In this document: positions 17,242-25,283 of the stretch, in pieces
Numbering within the stretch: the stretch's first letter is position 1
How the letters are laid out: each line of letters opens with the position of its first letter
Source: an uncultured Alphaproteobacteria bacterium
GTDB lineage: Bacteria; Pseudomonadota; Alphaproteobacteria; HIMB59
Assembly: GCA_902557145.1 (NCBI GenBank)
Contig: CACDYZ010000010.1
Span: forward strand, 1-44,289
Length of the DNA stretch: 44,289 bases
Direction: 5' to 3'
Program-made: the position numbers and the translations under genes
Notes under the pieces: model-generated
Databases searched by the model: none
What the model was told of the DNA's origin: nothing
What the model saw: only the letters and a program-made list of their open reading frames with translations

Positions 17242-17835
17242 ATGACTTTTGAATTACCTAGCTTACCTTATGCAAGTGATGCTTTAGCTCCATATATGTC
17301 ATCAGAAACTCTTGATTTTCATCATGGCAAACATCATCAAACATATGTAACAAATTTAAATAATCTTGTGAAAGATACTGATATGCAAGACTCTTCTCTT
17401 GAAGAAATAGTTGTAAAATCAAGTAAAGATCCATCTATGGCAGGAATTTTTAATAATGCAGGCCAACATTGGAATCACATTTTATTTTGGCAATGCATGA
17501 AACCTAATGGCGGTGGCTCAATGCCATCAGAATTAGAAAGCAGAATTACATCTGACTTAGGCGGAATTGACCAATTCAAAGAGGCATTTATCCAAGCTGG
17601 AATTACACAATTTGGTTCTGGATGGGCTTGGCTTGCTATTGATAATGGCAAATTGGTTGTCACCAAATCACCTAATGCTTCTAACCCCTTGGTTGATGGG
17701 ATGAAGCCAATCCTAGGCTGTGATGTATGGGAACACTCTTATTATATAGATTACAGAAACAAACGACCTGATTACTTAAAAGCTTTCTTAGATAGCATGG
17801 TAAACTGGGAATTTGTTGCTTCCCAATTAGATTAA
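17242..17835 (+). CDS. sodB: Superoxide dismutase, Fe/Mn family
   Basis: Dismutes superoxide in the cytoplasm. The 197-residue protein has the metal histidine in L-D-F-H-H-G-K-H-H, the second in N-N-A-G-Q-H-W-N-H, and D and H in D-V-W-E-H-S-Y-Y. F-G-S-G-W-A-W-L is standard. The Gln in A-G-Q-H-W and F-W-Q-C-M suggest the iron type, but metal use cannot be fixed from sequence. A TTGTCA at 17178 and TATAAA at 17199 may be its promoter, though the 15-base spacing is short. AAAGGA lies before the ATG. Confidence 0.95.
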   Translation: MTFELPSLPYASDALAPYMSSETLDFHHGKHHQTYVTNLNNLVKDTDMQDSSLEEIVVKSSKDPSMAGIFNNAGQHWNHILFWQCMKPNGGGSMPSELESRITSDLGGIDQFKEAFIQAGITQFGSGWAWLAIDNGKLVVTKSPNASNPLVDGMKPILGCDVWEHSYYIDYRNKRPDYLKAFLDSMVNWEFVASQLD

Positions 17836-17841
17836 ATTTAA

Positions 17842-17871
17842 GGGCTGCTTGTAAAAAGCAGCCCAAATTTT
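17842..17871. terminator. Bidirectional terminator between sodB and hsp20
   Basis: GGGCTGCTT (17842-17850) pairs perfectly with AAGCAGCCC (17856-17864) around a five-base loop, followed by an AT-rich tail with TTTTATTT. It lies between two convergent genes and can end sodB. The A-rich sequence on the other side is a weaker terminator for hsp20. Confidence 0.85.
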
Positions 17872-17873
17872 AT

Positions 17874-18323
17874 TTAAGCTGATAAAAGTTTAGAATTATT
17901 GTTAACTTTTATTCTCCTTGGTTTTTGGTGTTCGGGTATCTCTCTTTCGAGATTTATACTTAACAGACCATTTTTTAAATCAGCTTCTATAACTTTTACA
18001 GTATCAGCTAATTCAAATTTTCTTTCAAAATTTCTGTTGGCAATTCCTCGATAAAGGTACTCTGATTTATTATCAGTTTTATCATCACCCATTTCTCCTT
18101 TAACAGTTAATAAATTTCCCTCTTGGGATATATCAATTTGGTCGTCACCGAATCCAGCCACTGCCATAGTTATTTGGTAAATATTTTTGTCATGTTTGAC
18201 AATATTGTATGGTGGATAGGAAGACCCTTTGTTATTTGTAGAAAAAACAGTATCAAAAAGTCTATCAAACTCATCGAAACCAACTGATGATCTCCATAGA
18301 GGAGATAAGTCAAATGTAGTCAT
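17874..18323 (-). CDS. ibpA: Small heat-shock protein Hsp20/IbpA
   Basis: A 149-residue chaperone of the IbpA type that holds unfolding proteins. It opens with D-L-S-P-L-W-R-S-S-V-G-F-D-E-F-D-R-L-F-D. The alpha-crystallin domain runs about 33-130 with Y-P-P-Y-N-I, I-T-M-A-V-A-G-F, L-T-V-K-G, Y-L-Y-R-G-I-A-N-R-N-F-E-R-K-F and G-L-L-S-I-N-L-E-R-E-I-P. The usual C-terminal I-x-I anchor appears as I-K-V. The AAGGAGG ribosome site lies in a hairpin directly before the ATG, and a sigma32-like promoter lies further upstream, so heat control at two levels is likely. Confidence 0.93.
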   Translation of the reverse strand: MTTFDLSPLWRSSVGFDEFDRLFDTVFSTNNKGSSYPPYNIVKHDKNIYQITMAVAGFGDDQIDISQEGNLLTVKGEMGDDKTDNKSEYLYRGIANRNFERKFELADTVKVIEADLKNGLLSINLEREIPEHQKPRRIKVNNNSKLLSA

Positions 18324-18402
18324 AATTAACCTCCTTAAGCGTTAATTGTTAATTGCAGTTTTTAAAACCTGCGTTAATTAAGAAATTCCTAATGGCAATT
18401 TC
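18324..18402 (-). ncRNA. ROSE-like RNA thermometer in the hsp20 5' leader
   Basis: Read on the minus strand, the leader folds into three consecutive hairpins. I: GAAATT and AATTTC (18402-18382). II: TTAATT, a bulge and GCAG against CTGC and AATTAA (18381-18349). III: AATTAAC-G-CTT against GAGGTTAATT (18347-18324). Hairpin III holds the AAGGAGG ribosome site, with a single unpaired G opposite it, the hallmark of ROSE thermometers that control alphaproteobacterial small heat-shock genes. The ATG follows immediately. Folding was judged by eye. Confidence 0.72.
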
Positions 18403-18413
18403 TCCTATTATTT

Positions 18414-18441
18414 ATTTGGTATTTCAAATTAGAATTTCAAG
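18414..18441 (-). promoter_or_regulatory. Sigma32 (RpoH)-like promoter of hsp20
   Basis: CTTGAAA (18441-18435) matches the RpoH -35 element. Sixteen bases after CTTGAA comes CCAAAT (18419-18414), a partial match to the CCCCAT -10 element. The predicted start, near 18407, lies just before the first hairpin of the leader. Confidence 0.62.
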
Positions 18442-18490
18442 ATATTTAAATAGACTATTTATTCAATTTTTTTGATGATAAGTTCTTTCA

Positions 18491-19462
18491 ATGTATTCAA
18501 TTGTTGCTGAGAAGCCTGGTGATATAAGCGTTCTTCAAAAAAAAAGTATTGATTCCTCTGAGCCTAAGTCAAATGAAGTATTGATCAAAAATAGAGCAAT
18601 TGGGGTCAATTTTATTGACATTTACTTTAGGGCAGGATTATACCCTTGGCCAGTAGACACAGATCTTGTTCTTGGCTCTGAGGGTGCAGGGGAAGTAGAG
18701 GCCGTAGGCCCAGATGTTAAAAATTTTAAAATAGGCGATCGTGTAGCATACGCACAGCCAAACAATGCTTACTCAACTCATAGAATAATATCTGAAGACC
18801 TTGTAGTCTCCATACCTAATGGCATATCTTATGATCAAGCTGCTGCTTCAATTCTAAAAGGATTAACTGTTAAATACCTTCTTTACGACAGCTTTAATTT
18901 GCAAAGCGATCATGAGGTCTTATTTCATGCTGCAGCAGGAGGTGTGGGATTAATTGCAGGACAATGGATAAAAGAAATTGGTGCAAAATCAATTGGTACT
19001 GCAGGTAATTCTGAAAAATGTATGTTGGCAAAGCAAAGAGGATACGACAAAGTTATAAATTATTCTGAAAAAAATTTCTTAGAGGAAGTATTAGAAATTA
19101 CAAACAACAAAGGCCTTGATGTTGTTTATGATAGCGTAGGTAAAGATACTATGTTTAATTCATTTAAATGTCTAAAAAAGCATGGGATGTTAGTTAGTTT
19201 TGGCCAATCGTCAGGCCCCTATAAAGATATACAAATGACTGATTTGGCTTTTGGATCTTTTTATTTAACTAGACCAACACTTTTTCATTTTTATGCAAAC
19301 AGAAACTGGCTTGAAAACGCAAGTCAGAAATTATTTGAAATGATAGTTAAAGATAAAATTAAATTAGATAAAATGACAAAATATGATCTTGATAATGTAG
19401 CTGATGCTCACACGGATATGGAAAATAGAAAGACTTCAGGTTCTATTATCCTAAAGATTTAA
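18491..19462 (+). CDS. qor: NADPH:quinone reductase (zinc-independent MDR family)
   Basis: A 323-residue medium-chain dehydrogenase/reductase. N-terminal GroES-like domain has G-V-N-F-I-D-I-Y-F-R-x-G and L-G-S-E-G-A-G-E-V. The Rossmann domain has H-A-A-A-G-G-V-G-L-I-A and the D-V-V-Y-D-S-V-G motif. Zinc-ligand cysteines are absent, which places it with quinone oxidoreductase (Qor) rather than alcohol dehydrogenases. It would reduce quinones with NADPH in the cytoplasm; the true substrate is unknown. Convergent with the aminotransferase, overlapping 17 bases. Confidence 0.87.
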   Translation: MYSIVAEKPGDISVLQKKSIDSSEPKSNEVLIKNRAIGVNFIDIYFRAGLYPWPVDTDLVLGSEGAGEVEAVGPDVKNFKIGDRVAYAQPNNAYSTHRIISEDLVVSIPNGISYDQAAASILKGLTVKYLLYDSFNLQSDHEVLFHAAAGGVGLIAGQWIKEIGAKSIGTAGNSEKCMLAKQRGYDKVINYSEKNFLEEVLEITNNKGLDVVYDSVGKDTMFNSFKCLKKHGMLVSFGQSSGPYKDIQMTDLAFGSFYLTRPTLFHFYANRNWLENASQKLFEMIVKDKIKLDKMTKYDLDNVADAHTDMENRKTSGSIILKI

Positions 19463-20792
19463 CTTCACTAAACACCTCTTTTAAAGTTTTCTCTAAAGTT
19501 TCAAAGATTATATCCATTTCTTCTTCAGTTGTAATAAAAGGTGGACACAAAACAATAGAAGGACCGAGCGGTCTACATATTAAACCGTTTTCGATACACT
19601 TATTAGCAACGCGCTCACCAATAGAAATTGAACCATCAAAAGGAATTTTTTTCTTTTTGTCTTGAGCCATCTCTAAAGCACCCATTAAACCTATACCGCG
19701 CGACTCACCTATAAATTCTAAATCTTCAAATTTTTTTAAACCACCCATAAATATAGGTTCAAGGTGTCTAACATTTTCAATCATTTTCTCATTAATTATA
19801 ATGTCTATTGCTTCTAAGGCGAGGGCACAACCAACGGGGTGTCCGCCAGCAGTGAAGCCATGAAAAAATTCCTCTGCTTGATAAGAAGCCTCCATCATTT
19901 CTTTTGTCATTTTTTCTCCTAAAATGACTGCACCAAGGGGAAAGAACCCTGAAGTTATACATTTTGATGCAATGATAATATCCGGATTAATTCCATATGT
20001 TTCAGATCCCCATAAATTACCGGTTCTACCAAAACCACAAATTACCTCATCAGCGATAAATGGAATATCGTATTTATTTAAAATCTTCTGAACTATTTCA
20101 AAATATCCTTTTGAAGGAGGTATAACACCTCCTGCACCCATGACAGGTTCGGCAAAAAATCCAGCCACTGTATCAGGCCCTTCCTTTTGAATTAAATTTT
20201 CTAAATCCTCACCCATTCTTTTTGTAAACATTTCCTCACTCTCATTTTCTAAACAATATTTCCAATAATGAGGACAGGCAGAATGAATAAATCCATCTAA
20301 AGGTAAACCAAATTCACTATTATACGGTTTTCCAGTCATCGATGCTGAGACAGCCGTTACACCATGATAAGAATTTATTCGAGTAATTATTTTTCTTCTG
20401 TTGGGATGACCTTTTCTTTTATTTATAAACCACAATAATTTTACAGTGGTATCATTTGCTTCAGAGCCTGAATTTGTAAAAAAAACTTTACCATCTGTAA
20501 AAGGAGAGATTTCAATTAATTTATCTGCAAGCTCTACTGCTGGCTCAGAGATCCTTCCAAAAAAAGCATGATAGCCTGAAAATTTTTCATACTGTTTTTT
20601 TGCAGTCTCCACCATTCTTGGGTGATCAAAACCAACTACCGAGTTCCACAAACCTGAATTGGCATCCAAATATTTTTTTCCATCTTGATCGTAAACATAG
20701 ATGCCTTTTGCTTGGTTAAGAACAATAGGACCAAGTGAATTTAAATTCTTAAGATCTGTGAAGCCATGTAAAACTCTATCTGTATTAATCAT
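19446..20792 (-). CDS. Class III PLP-dependent aminotransferase (omega-amino acid/polyamine:pyruvate type)
   Basis: The 448-residue enzyme has fold-type I class III features: A-N-S-G-L-W-N, F-T-N-S-G-S-E-A-N-D, the N-S-Y-H-G motif, A-D-E-V with D248, and the PLP lysine K277 in S-K-C-I-T-S-G. F-A-E-P-V-M-G-A-G-G-V-I-P-P is typical of pyruvate-dependent enzymes acting on putrescine, GABA, beta-alanine or taurine; the exact amine is not readable from sequence. A 41-residue membrane peptide ends two bases before its ATG, and a promoter with hairpins lies upstream, so its expression may be attenuated. Confidence 0.85.
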   Translation of the reverse strand: MINTDRVLHGFTDLKNLNSLGPIVLNQAKGIYVYDQDGKKYLDANSGLWNSVVGFDHPRMVETAKKQYEKFSGYHAFFGRISEPAVELADKLIEISPFTDGKVFFTNSGSEANDTTVKLLWFINKRKGHPNRRKIITRINSYHGVTAVSASMTGKPYNSEFGLPLDGFIHSACPHYWKYCLENESEEMFTKRMGEDLENLIQKEGPDTVAGFFAEPVMGAGGVIPPSKGYFEIVQKILNKYDIPFIADEVICGFGRTGNLWGSETYGINPDIIIASKCITSGFFPLGAVILGEKMTKEMMEASYQAEEFFHGFTAGGHPVGCALALEAIDIIINEKMIENVRHLEPIFMGGLKKFEDLEFIGESRGIGLMGALEMAQDKKKKIPFDGSISIGERVANKCIENGLICRPLGPSIVLCPPFITTEEEMDIIFETLEKTLKEVFSEVKSLG

Positions 20793-20794
20793 CT

Positions 20795-20920
20795 TTAATC
20801 TACAACCTCATATAAATTTTCTAAATAAGGAATATTTCTAAATGGTATATCTACTAACTCTGTATCAGCTAGAAAGTATCCAATAAAAAAAAAGAGTATC
20901 ATGAAAATTAACTTGAGCAT
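20795..20920 (-). CDS. 41-residue single-span membrane peptide upstream of the aminotransferase
   Basis: The frame from ATG 20920 to TAA 20795-20797 encodes one hydrophobic helix (residues 3-18, M-L-K-L-I-F-M-I-L-F-F-F-I-G-Y-F) followed by a polar tail ending E-N-L-Y-E-V-V-D. It ends two bases before the aminotransferase ATG, so coupled translation is likely. No family is recognised. It could be a real small protein or a regulatory leader peptide. No strong ribosome site precedes it. Confidence 0.48.
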   Translation of the reverse strand: MLKLIFMILFFFIGYFLADTELVDIPFRNIPYLENLYEVVD

Positions 20921-20944
20921 TCTTAAAAAAGGATAATATAGAAA

Positions 20945-21046
20945 TCAAAAAAGGGTTAGAACAATTTGTCCTAACCCTTTTAGAAAGAAGTGGCCCACTA
21001 AGAAAAAAGCCGCTTCTATAAGGCTGTAAAAAGAGATTAATCTCTT
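20945..21046 (-). ncRNA. Candidate small RNA or attenuated leader (about 100 nt)
   Basis: On the minus strand this segment starts at a predicted transcription start and ends in a strong intrinsic terminator. AAAAGGGTTAG pairs with CTAACCCTTTT (20981-20949), followed by six Ts. Between them are AGAAGCGGC paired with GCCACTTCT (21017-20986, one G-U) and a 16-base palindrome AAGAGATTAATCTCTT (21046-21031). AGCC with GGCT followed by Ts is an alternative fold that excludes the middle hairpin. It is either a stand-alone sRNA or a leader that ends transcription before the 41-residue peptide and aminotransferase. No known family recognised. Confidence 0.55.
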
Positions 21047-21052
21047 AAAATC

Positions 21053-21081
21053 ATTATAAATAGGCTCAAAAACAACATCAA
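21053..21081 (-). promoter_or_regulatory. Sigma70 promoter for the candidate small RNA
   Basis: TTGATG (21081-21076) and a perfect TATAAT (21058-21053) are separated by exactly 17 bases on the minus strand. The predicted start near 21046 coincides with the first hairpin. Confidence 0.68.
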
Positions 21082-21152
21082 GAAAATTGAAATAACCACA
21101 ATATATAGAATAAATTAGATCTATATGCTACTAAACTTAGTTAAATCAAAAA

Positions 21153-22643
21153 ATGAACTTCTTTAGATTCCCAGAAAGTATCCCCACTATTTTTTACACC
21201 ATCATTTGGGTATGCTTGTTAGCAGCAATCAGTTTAGGTACACCTTACTATTTTACTGATGATTTAAATTTATTAATTTCTTTAAAAAATAATAATTTAG
21301 TTTCAAATTTTTCAGATTTTATAAATCCACATTTAATATTATTAAATCTTGCTATCAAGATATCTAATGTATTTGCCTTAGATAATTACCATTTATTAAG
21401 ATTTCTAAATTTTATTTACTTAGGATTAGTAATTTTAGTCACCTATAAAATTATTAAATTAAAATTTTATGACCTTCATTATTTAATGCCACTTACTGCT
21501 GTATTATTTAGTGGTACGATTTTAATTTCAATAACAACTATTAATGGCCCTCTTCTTTCTGGATTAATTACTTTATTAATAATTTATTATTTAATAAAAA
21601 TTTTTGATGAAGAAAAGATTTTAAATGTACTTTTTTTTATCCTTTTTAGTTTAATTGCATTAATTTTAAATAATTTCTTCTTTATTATTTTAATCTCATT
21701 TTTGACTATATTAAAATTATTTAATTTAAAATTAGAAAAGAAAAAACGATGGAGCTTAATTTCTTATCTTTGCTCAATATATATAATAGCTTTAATATTT
21801 TTAATTATTCAGGGTATTGATGAAACAGATAACCTTTCCACCTTTGACTATGATTTATCTATTTTGATGCAGAGAATTATAGAGAGTATTATCTTTTTAC
21901 TTCCCTTAATAAGTCTGTTGATTATTGCTATATTTTATAATGTTTTCAAAAGAGTAAATTGGAACAAGGATTTAATAACATTTTTTTCATTAATAATTAT
22001 TTCTTGGTTTTTATTTATTTTTTCAAAGAAATTTAATTTATCAATACTGGTGTTTATGTTACCAATAATGTCCATTTACATTTTTAGAACATTAGAATTT
22101 GTGGAGTTAAAATGGTCAAAAATTTTTTTAATTAGTCTTATTTTAGTACCAGCTATCATTATTTATTTTGATACATCTCTTTATCAAAATATGTCAGACA
22201 TACCCCATATTAATTATTTCTTCTATAGTTCGATAATTTTAGCCTCATTAATTAATCCTATTTTTTCATTGCAGAAAAAATCTATAACTGCCGTATATAA
22301 AACTATCTCATTTTCCCTAATTTTAAGTTTATTTTTTTCCATGATATTTTTTTATTCTCAATATATGTCAAAAACATTAGGTTTTGTCATATCTGATACT
22401 TTAGTAAATGAGCTTAATTGTGATATACAAAAAACTGAATTTATATTAGAAAAAGATTATCCATTGGATTTAATGTTATTTTTTAGTGATAAAATCGATC
22501 CAGATTATTTTTCTGATTGTCAAATAGCACTAACATTTAGCTCGATTGATAGCACTCCAATTGACGATAGGGATGCTATAAATAAAACTGTATTAGATTT
22601 AACATCAAAATCTTATATTAATCTTAACTTTAAAAAATTATGA
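21153..22643 (+). CDS. Polytopic membrane protein, GT-C glycosyltransferase-like
   Basis: A 496-residue protein with about eleven hydrophobic segments and a short soluble C-terminal part (about 410-496). The first loop after helix 1 carries an acidic pair, D36-D37, in Y-F-T-D-D-L-N, the position where GT-C enzymes (PMT/ArnT type) have their catalytic acidic residues. No closer family is recognised. If right, it would use a polyprenyl-phosphate sugar donor at the outer face of the inner membrane. It overlaps the phosphatase gene downstream by four bases, which fits a lipid-carrier role. Very high AT, Ile and Phe content makes homology hard to judge. Confidence 0.5.
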   Translation: MNFFRFPESIPTIFYTIIWVCLLAAISLGTPYYFTDDLNLLISLKNNNLVSNFSDFINPHLILLNLAIKISNVFALDNYHLLRFLNFIYLGLVILVTYKIIKLKFYDLHYLMPLTAVLFSGTILISITTINGPLLSGLITLLIIYYLIKIFDEEKILNVLFFILFSLIALILNNFFFIILISFLTILKLFNLKLEKKKRWSLISYLCSIYIIALIFLIIQGIDETDNLSTFDYDLSILMQRIIESIIFLLPLISLLIIAIFYNVFKRVNWNKDLITFFSLIIISWFLFIFSKKFNLSILVFMLPIMSIYIFRTLEFVELKWSKIFLISLILVPAIIIYFDTSLYQNMSDIPHINYFFYSSIILASLINPIFSLQKKSITAVYKTISFSLILSLFFSMIFFYSQYMSKTLGFVISDTLVNELNCDIQKTEFILEKDYPLDLMLFFSDKIDPDYFSDCQIALTFSSIDSTPIDDRDAINKTVLDLTSKSYINLNFKKL

Positions 22644-24082
22644 CTTTTTTAAATCAATTAAATGCTCAAGAAAAAAAAGTAAGTATATATTTATTAATTG
22701 GTGCTCTTTTTTTCTTGTTATTCGATTACTCTATAGCTTCATTCTTTCATAGTTTAAACTATCAAACCAAGTCACTTTTCGGAACCCTTACTCATTTTGG
22801 AGACTCTTTATATTTTTTTATACCCACTATTTTAACATGGGCACTAGTTAAAATAATTAAAAGTAAAAATCAGATCATCAATACTATCAGTGAGATAAGT
22901 TTATTTATTTTTTTAAATATTTTATTAAGCGGTATAGTCACACAAATATTAAAACATGTCATTGGAAGACCAAGACCAGTTTTATTTAATGGGTTTGAAC
23001 AAAAATTTTTAAGCATTATAAGTTTTGACTCTAAATGGCATTCATTCCCATCAGGTCATACGGCAACTATATTTGCATTTATCTTTTGTATGGCTCTATT
23101 GTTTCCAAAAATTAAAAACATTCTGATAACATTCGCCATTATAATTGCTTCTACAAGGGTTATAGTCGGCGCTCATTTTATAAGTGATATTTTCGGAGGA
23201 GCACTAGTTGCATACCTTTCCTCAATATTTATCTCAAAAAATTTAGCTAGTAAAAAAATATTGTTTACAGTAGAAGGTGAAAAACTTATCCCAAATTCAA
23301 ATGTAAATATAATTTCAAGTTATATTGCTAAAGTTTATAAAAATATATTTTCTCTCTATTTGAATTTTAATTTTTACTTTAAAACCCTCACAATAACACT
23401 TTTGCTTTCTATTGTTTTCTTCTTATTCCCTTCTTTGGACATAACGGTTAGCGGTTTATTCTTTGGACAGGAAGGTAAATTTATCGCCACCGAGTCTGAT
23501 TGGTTTATTTACTTTATTCGCAAAATGTTGCTTCCACTTATGGCATTACTAGTTTTCTTTGTTCCTATAGCTGCTGTAATTAAACAAATTTATTTTAAAG
23601 AAAAAATTTTAAATATTCCGGTTAGGGAATGGGTTTACTTATTCTCTTGTCTTATCATTGGAACAGGTGTTGTTGTCAATTCTATTTTTAAAAATCTTTG
23701 GGGGCGAGCAAGACCCAATGACACAATCCAGTTTGGTGGCCAAGAGCCGTTTACCATACCATGGCTAAATGTTGATTATTGTGACACTAATTGTAGTTTT
23801 GTCTCAGGAGACGTATCTTTCTTTACACTGTCATTGGCTTTATTAATTATTTTTAATAAGACCTCATGGAATACTTTTGCATATGCCGCTATTCTTTTAA
23901 TTTCACTATTAAGAATTATGGAGGGAGATCATTTTTTGAGTGATACTGTTATGAGCTTCATTATTACATACGTAATTATTATAGGGTTAAAAGACATTTT
24001 TAAAAATTTTCCAGAGGATCTAAATTTAAATCATCTTAAAAAATTTTCTTTGCAGGCTAAAAATAAATCAAAATCTGATTAA
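22640..24082 (+). CDS. Tandem PAP2-family membrane phosphatase
   Basis: The 480-residue protein has two PAP2 (lipid phosphatase) modules. Module 1: K105-x6-R-P-R-P at about 105-113, P-S-G-H at 137-140 and R173-x5-H179-x3-D183, all catalytic motifs complete. Module 2: K351-x6-R-P (K-N-L-W-G-R-A-R-P), then F-V-S-G-D at 387-391 instead of P-S-G-H, and R425-x5-H431-x3-D435. Each module has about five or six membrane helices. Such enzymes remove phosphate from undecaprenyl pyrophosphate, phosphatidylglycerophosphate or lipid A. The second module lacks the motif-2 histidine. Overlaps the glycosyltransferase-like gene, suggesting joint envelope work. Confidence 0.85.
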   Translation: MTFLNQLNAQEKKVSIYLLIGALFFLLFDYSIASFFHSLNYQTKSLFGTLTHFGDSLYFFIPTILTWALVKIIKSKNQIINTISEISLFIFLNILLSGIVTQILKHVIGRPRPVLFNGFEQKFLSIISFDSKWHSFPSGHTATIFAFIFCMALLFPKIKNILITFAIIIASTRVIVGAHFISDIFGGALVAYLSSIFISKNLASKKILFTVEGEKLIPNSNVNIISSYIAKVYKNIFSLYLNFNFYFKTLTITLLLSIVFFLFPSLDITVSGLFFGQEGKFIATESDWFIYFIRKMLLPLMALLVFFVPIAAVIKQIYFKEKILNIPVREWVYLFSCLIIGTGVVVNSIFKNLWGRARPNDTIQFGGQEPFTIPWLNVDYCDTNCSFVSGDVSFFTLSLALLIIFNKTSWNTFAYAAILLISLLRIMEGDHFLSDTVMSFIITYVIIIGLKDIFKNFPEDLNLNHLKKFSLQAKNKSKSD

Positions 24083-24111
24083 ATTTTAAATAATTCATGT
24101 TAACATAAGTC

Positions 24112-24975
24112 ATGAGACGTTTTTTTGCTCTTTTTATTATTACTTTATTATTTCCATTTTTATTAATTGCCGAAAATTTAATTCCTGAAAAATTCCATGG
24201 AACTTGGAGTAATGATTGTTCAAAAGAACAGGATGTTTTCATTATAAGTGAGAGTGGTTATTTCAATCTTTATGAAAATCAGGACGAAATAGATGAGTAT
24301 ACCTATTTCTATCTTCAGTTTACAGACTCAAAGACATATGAAAATTGGACATATCTAGATGGTGAAATATTTGAATTCAAGAATGTTTTTATGAAATTGG
24401 ATAATGATATTTTAGAGGTTGTGTTTGAAGAATTAGACAACCTAGAGGGATCTTATGATTTTTTAAATAATACAAATAATACATTTACATATGCAAAGTG
24501 TGACAACACTCCTGCTAGCATAACTCTTTTGTTTGGAGAGGTTTTGTCTTACATGAATTCAAAAGCATCTTTATCTTGTAATAATTTTAGCAAAAATAAA
24601 GGTAAGTGTTTTGAAGACATATTTAGTTTTTTAGATATTTCTGAAAATAAAGCTCTTTCAAATGCAGAAATTAATAGAGCATCAAAGCTTTTAGTTTTCT
24701 TTAGTACTGTTAATGGACAAGAATTTAATGAAGCAGGAATGTTTGGAATAATCTCTAGTTATGCAATTACCCCTTTGCTTACAAAAGTAATTTTAACTAA
24801 TTTTGATTTTGATAATAGTGAAGATCTAACACTGGAAGAAATGCTTCAAGATAGAGAAAGTTTATTTGATTTAGATTTTAGTAAAAATGATCAAATTGAA
24901 ATTGATAACCAAAAAATTAATAATCAAATCAAAGATTTTATTAATAAACTTCAAGGATTGGGTAGTTTTTTGTAG
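24112..24975 (+). CDS. Secreted EF-hand-like protein
   Basis: A 287-residue protein with a signal peptide (M-R-R-F-F, hydrophobic core, likely cleavage after I-A at 20). The N-terminal part (24-130) has F-H-G-T-W-S, recalling small secreted lipocalin-like sequences. The C-terminal half holds three loops resembling calcium-binding EF hands: D175-x-S-x-N-x-x-L-S-x-x-E186, D232-x-D-x-S-x-D-L-T-x-x-E243 and D255-x-S-x-N-x-Q-I-x-I-x-N266. The second is close to canonical. Function is unknown; a periplasmic or secreted calcium-responsive role is inferred. Thirty bases after the PAP2 gene, so probably the same operon. Confidence 0.62.
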   Translation: MRRFFALFIITLLFPFLLIAENLIPEKFHGTWSNDCSKEQDVFIISESGYFNLYENQDEIDEYTYFYLQFTDSKTYENWTYLDGEIFEFKNVFMKLDNDILEVVFEELDNLEGSYDFLNNTNNTFTYAKCDNTPASITLLFGEVLSYMNSKASLSCNNFSKNKGKCFEDIFSFLDISENKALSNAEINRASKLLVFFSTVNGQEFNEAGMFGIISSYAITPLLTKVILTNFDFDNSEDLTLEEMLQDRESLFDLDFSKNDQIEIDNQKINNQIKDFINKLQGLGSFL

Positions 24976-24982
24976 TTTAACT

Positions 24983-25057
24983 TGGCGGTCCCGCAAGGAT
25001 TCGAACCCTGACTAAATGATCCGAAGTCATTTGTGCTATCCATTACACCACGGAACC
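24983..25057 (-). tRNA. tRNA-Arg (anticodon UCG)
   Basis: A complete 75-nt cloverleaf on the minus strand. Acceptor GGTTCCG pairs with CGGGACC (one G-U), with discriminator G and encoded CCA. Anticodon arm AATGA-CTTCGGA-TCATT gives TCG at positions 34-36, reading CGA/CGG. T arm is CAGGG-TTCGAAT-CCTTG. Its 5' half and about 20 bases of upstream sequence recur at 25811-25870. Confidence 0.94.
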
Positions 25058-25111
25058 TTGTCCTGATTTTATTAACTTTTTTATTAATTCATAGAGGATA
25101 TATTTTTTTAA

Positions 25112-25130
25112 GGGACAAATATGGGACACA
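25112..25130. repeat. 19-bp direct repeat, copy 1 (GGGACA pair, 11-bp period)
   Basis: GGGACAAATATGGGACACA occurs here and again, identically, at 25701-25719. Each copy holds two GGGACA boxes 11 bases apart, one helical turn. The copies flank the single cargo gene inside the tRNA-bounded segment. Tandem boxes of this kind resemble arm-type sites bound by tyrosine integrases. Confidence 0.75.
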
Positions 25131-25283
25131 CAAAGAATTGAATGGACGATTCACATTTACAAATAAATTGCTAGAGTAATTAAGTTATGGAATTGTTTAC
25201 CAAGTAAAAGTTTGAGTCCATGAATGAGTAAACTTTATTTAAAGACAAATAATAATTTATAAATTAAAGTAATTTAATTATTC

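Noticed and set aside
20945..21046. 6S RNA or 4.5S SRP RNA
   Set aside because: Too short and without the long open duplex of 6S, and lacking the GGAAG/AGCAG core of SRP RNA.
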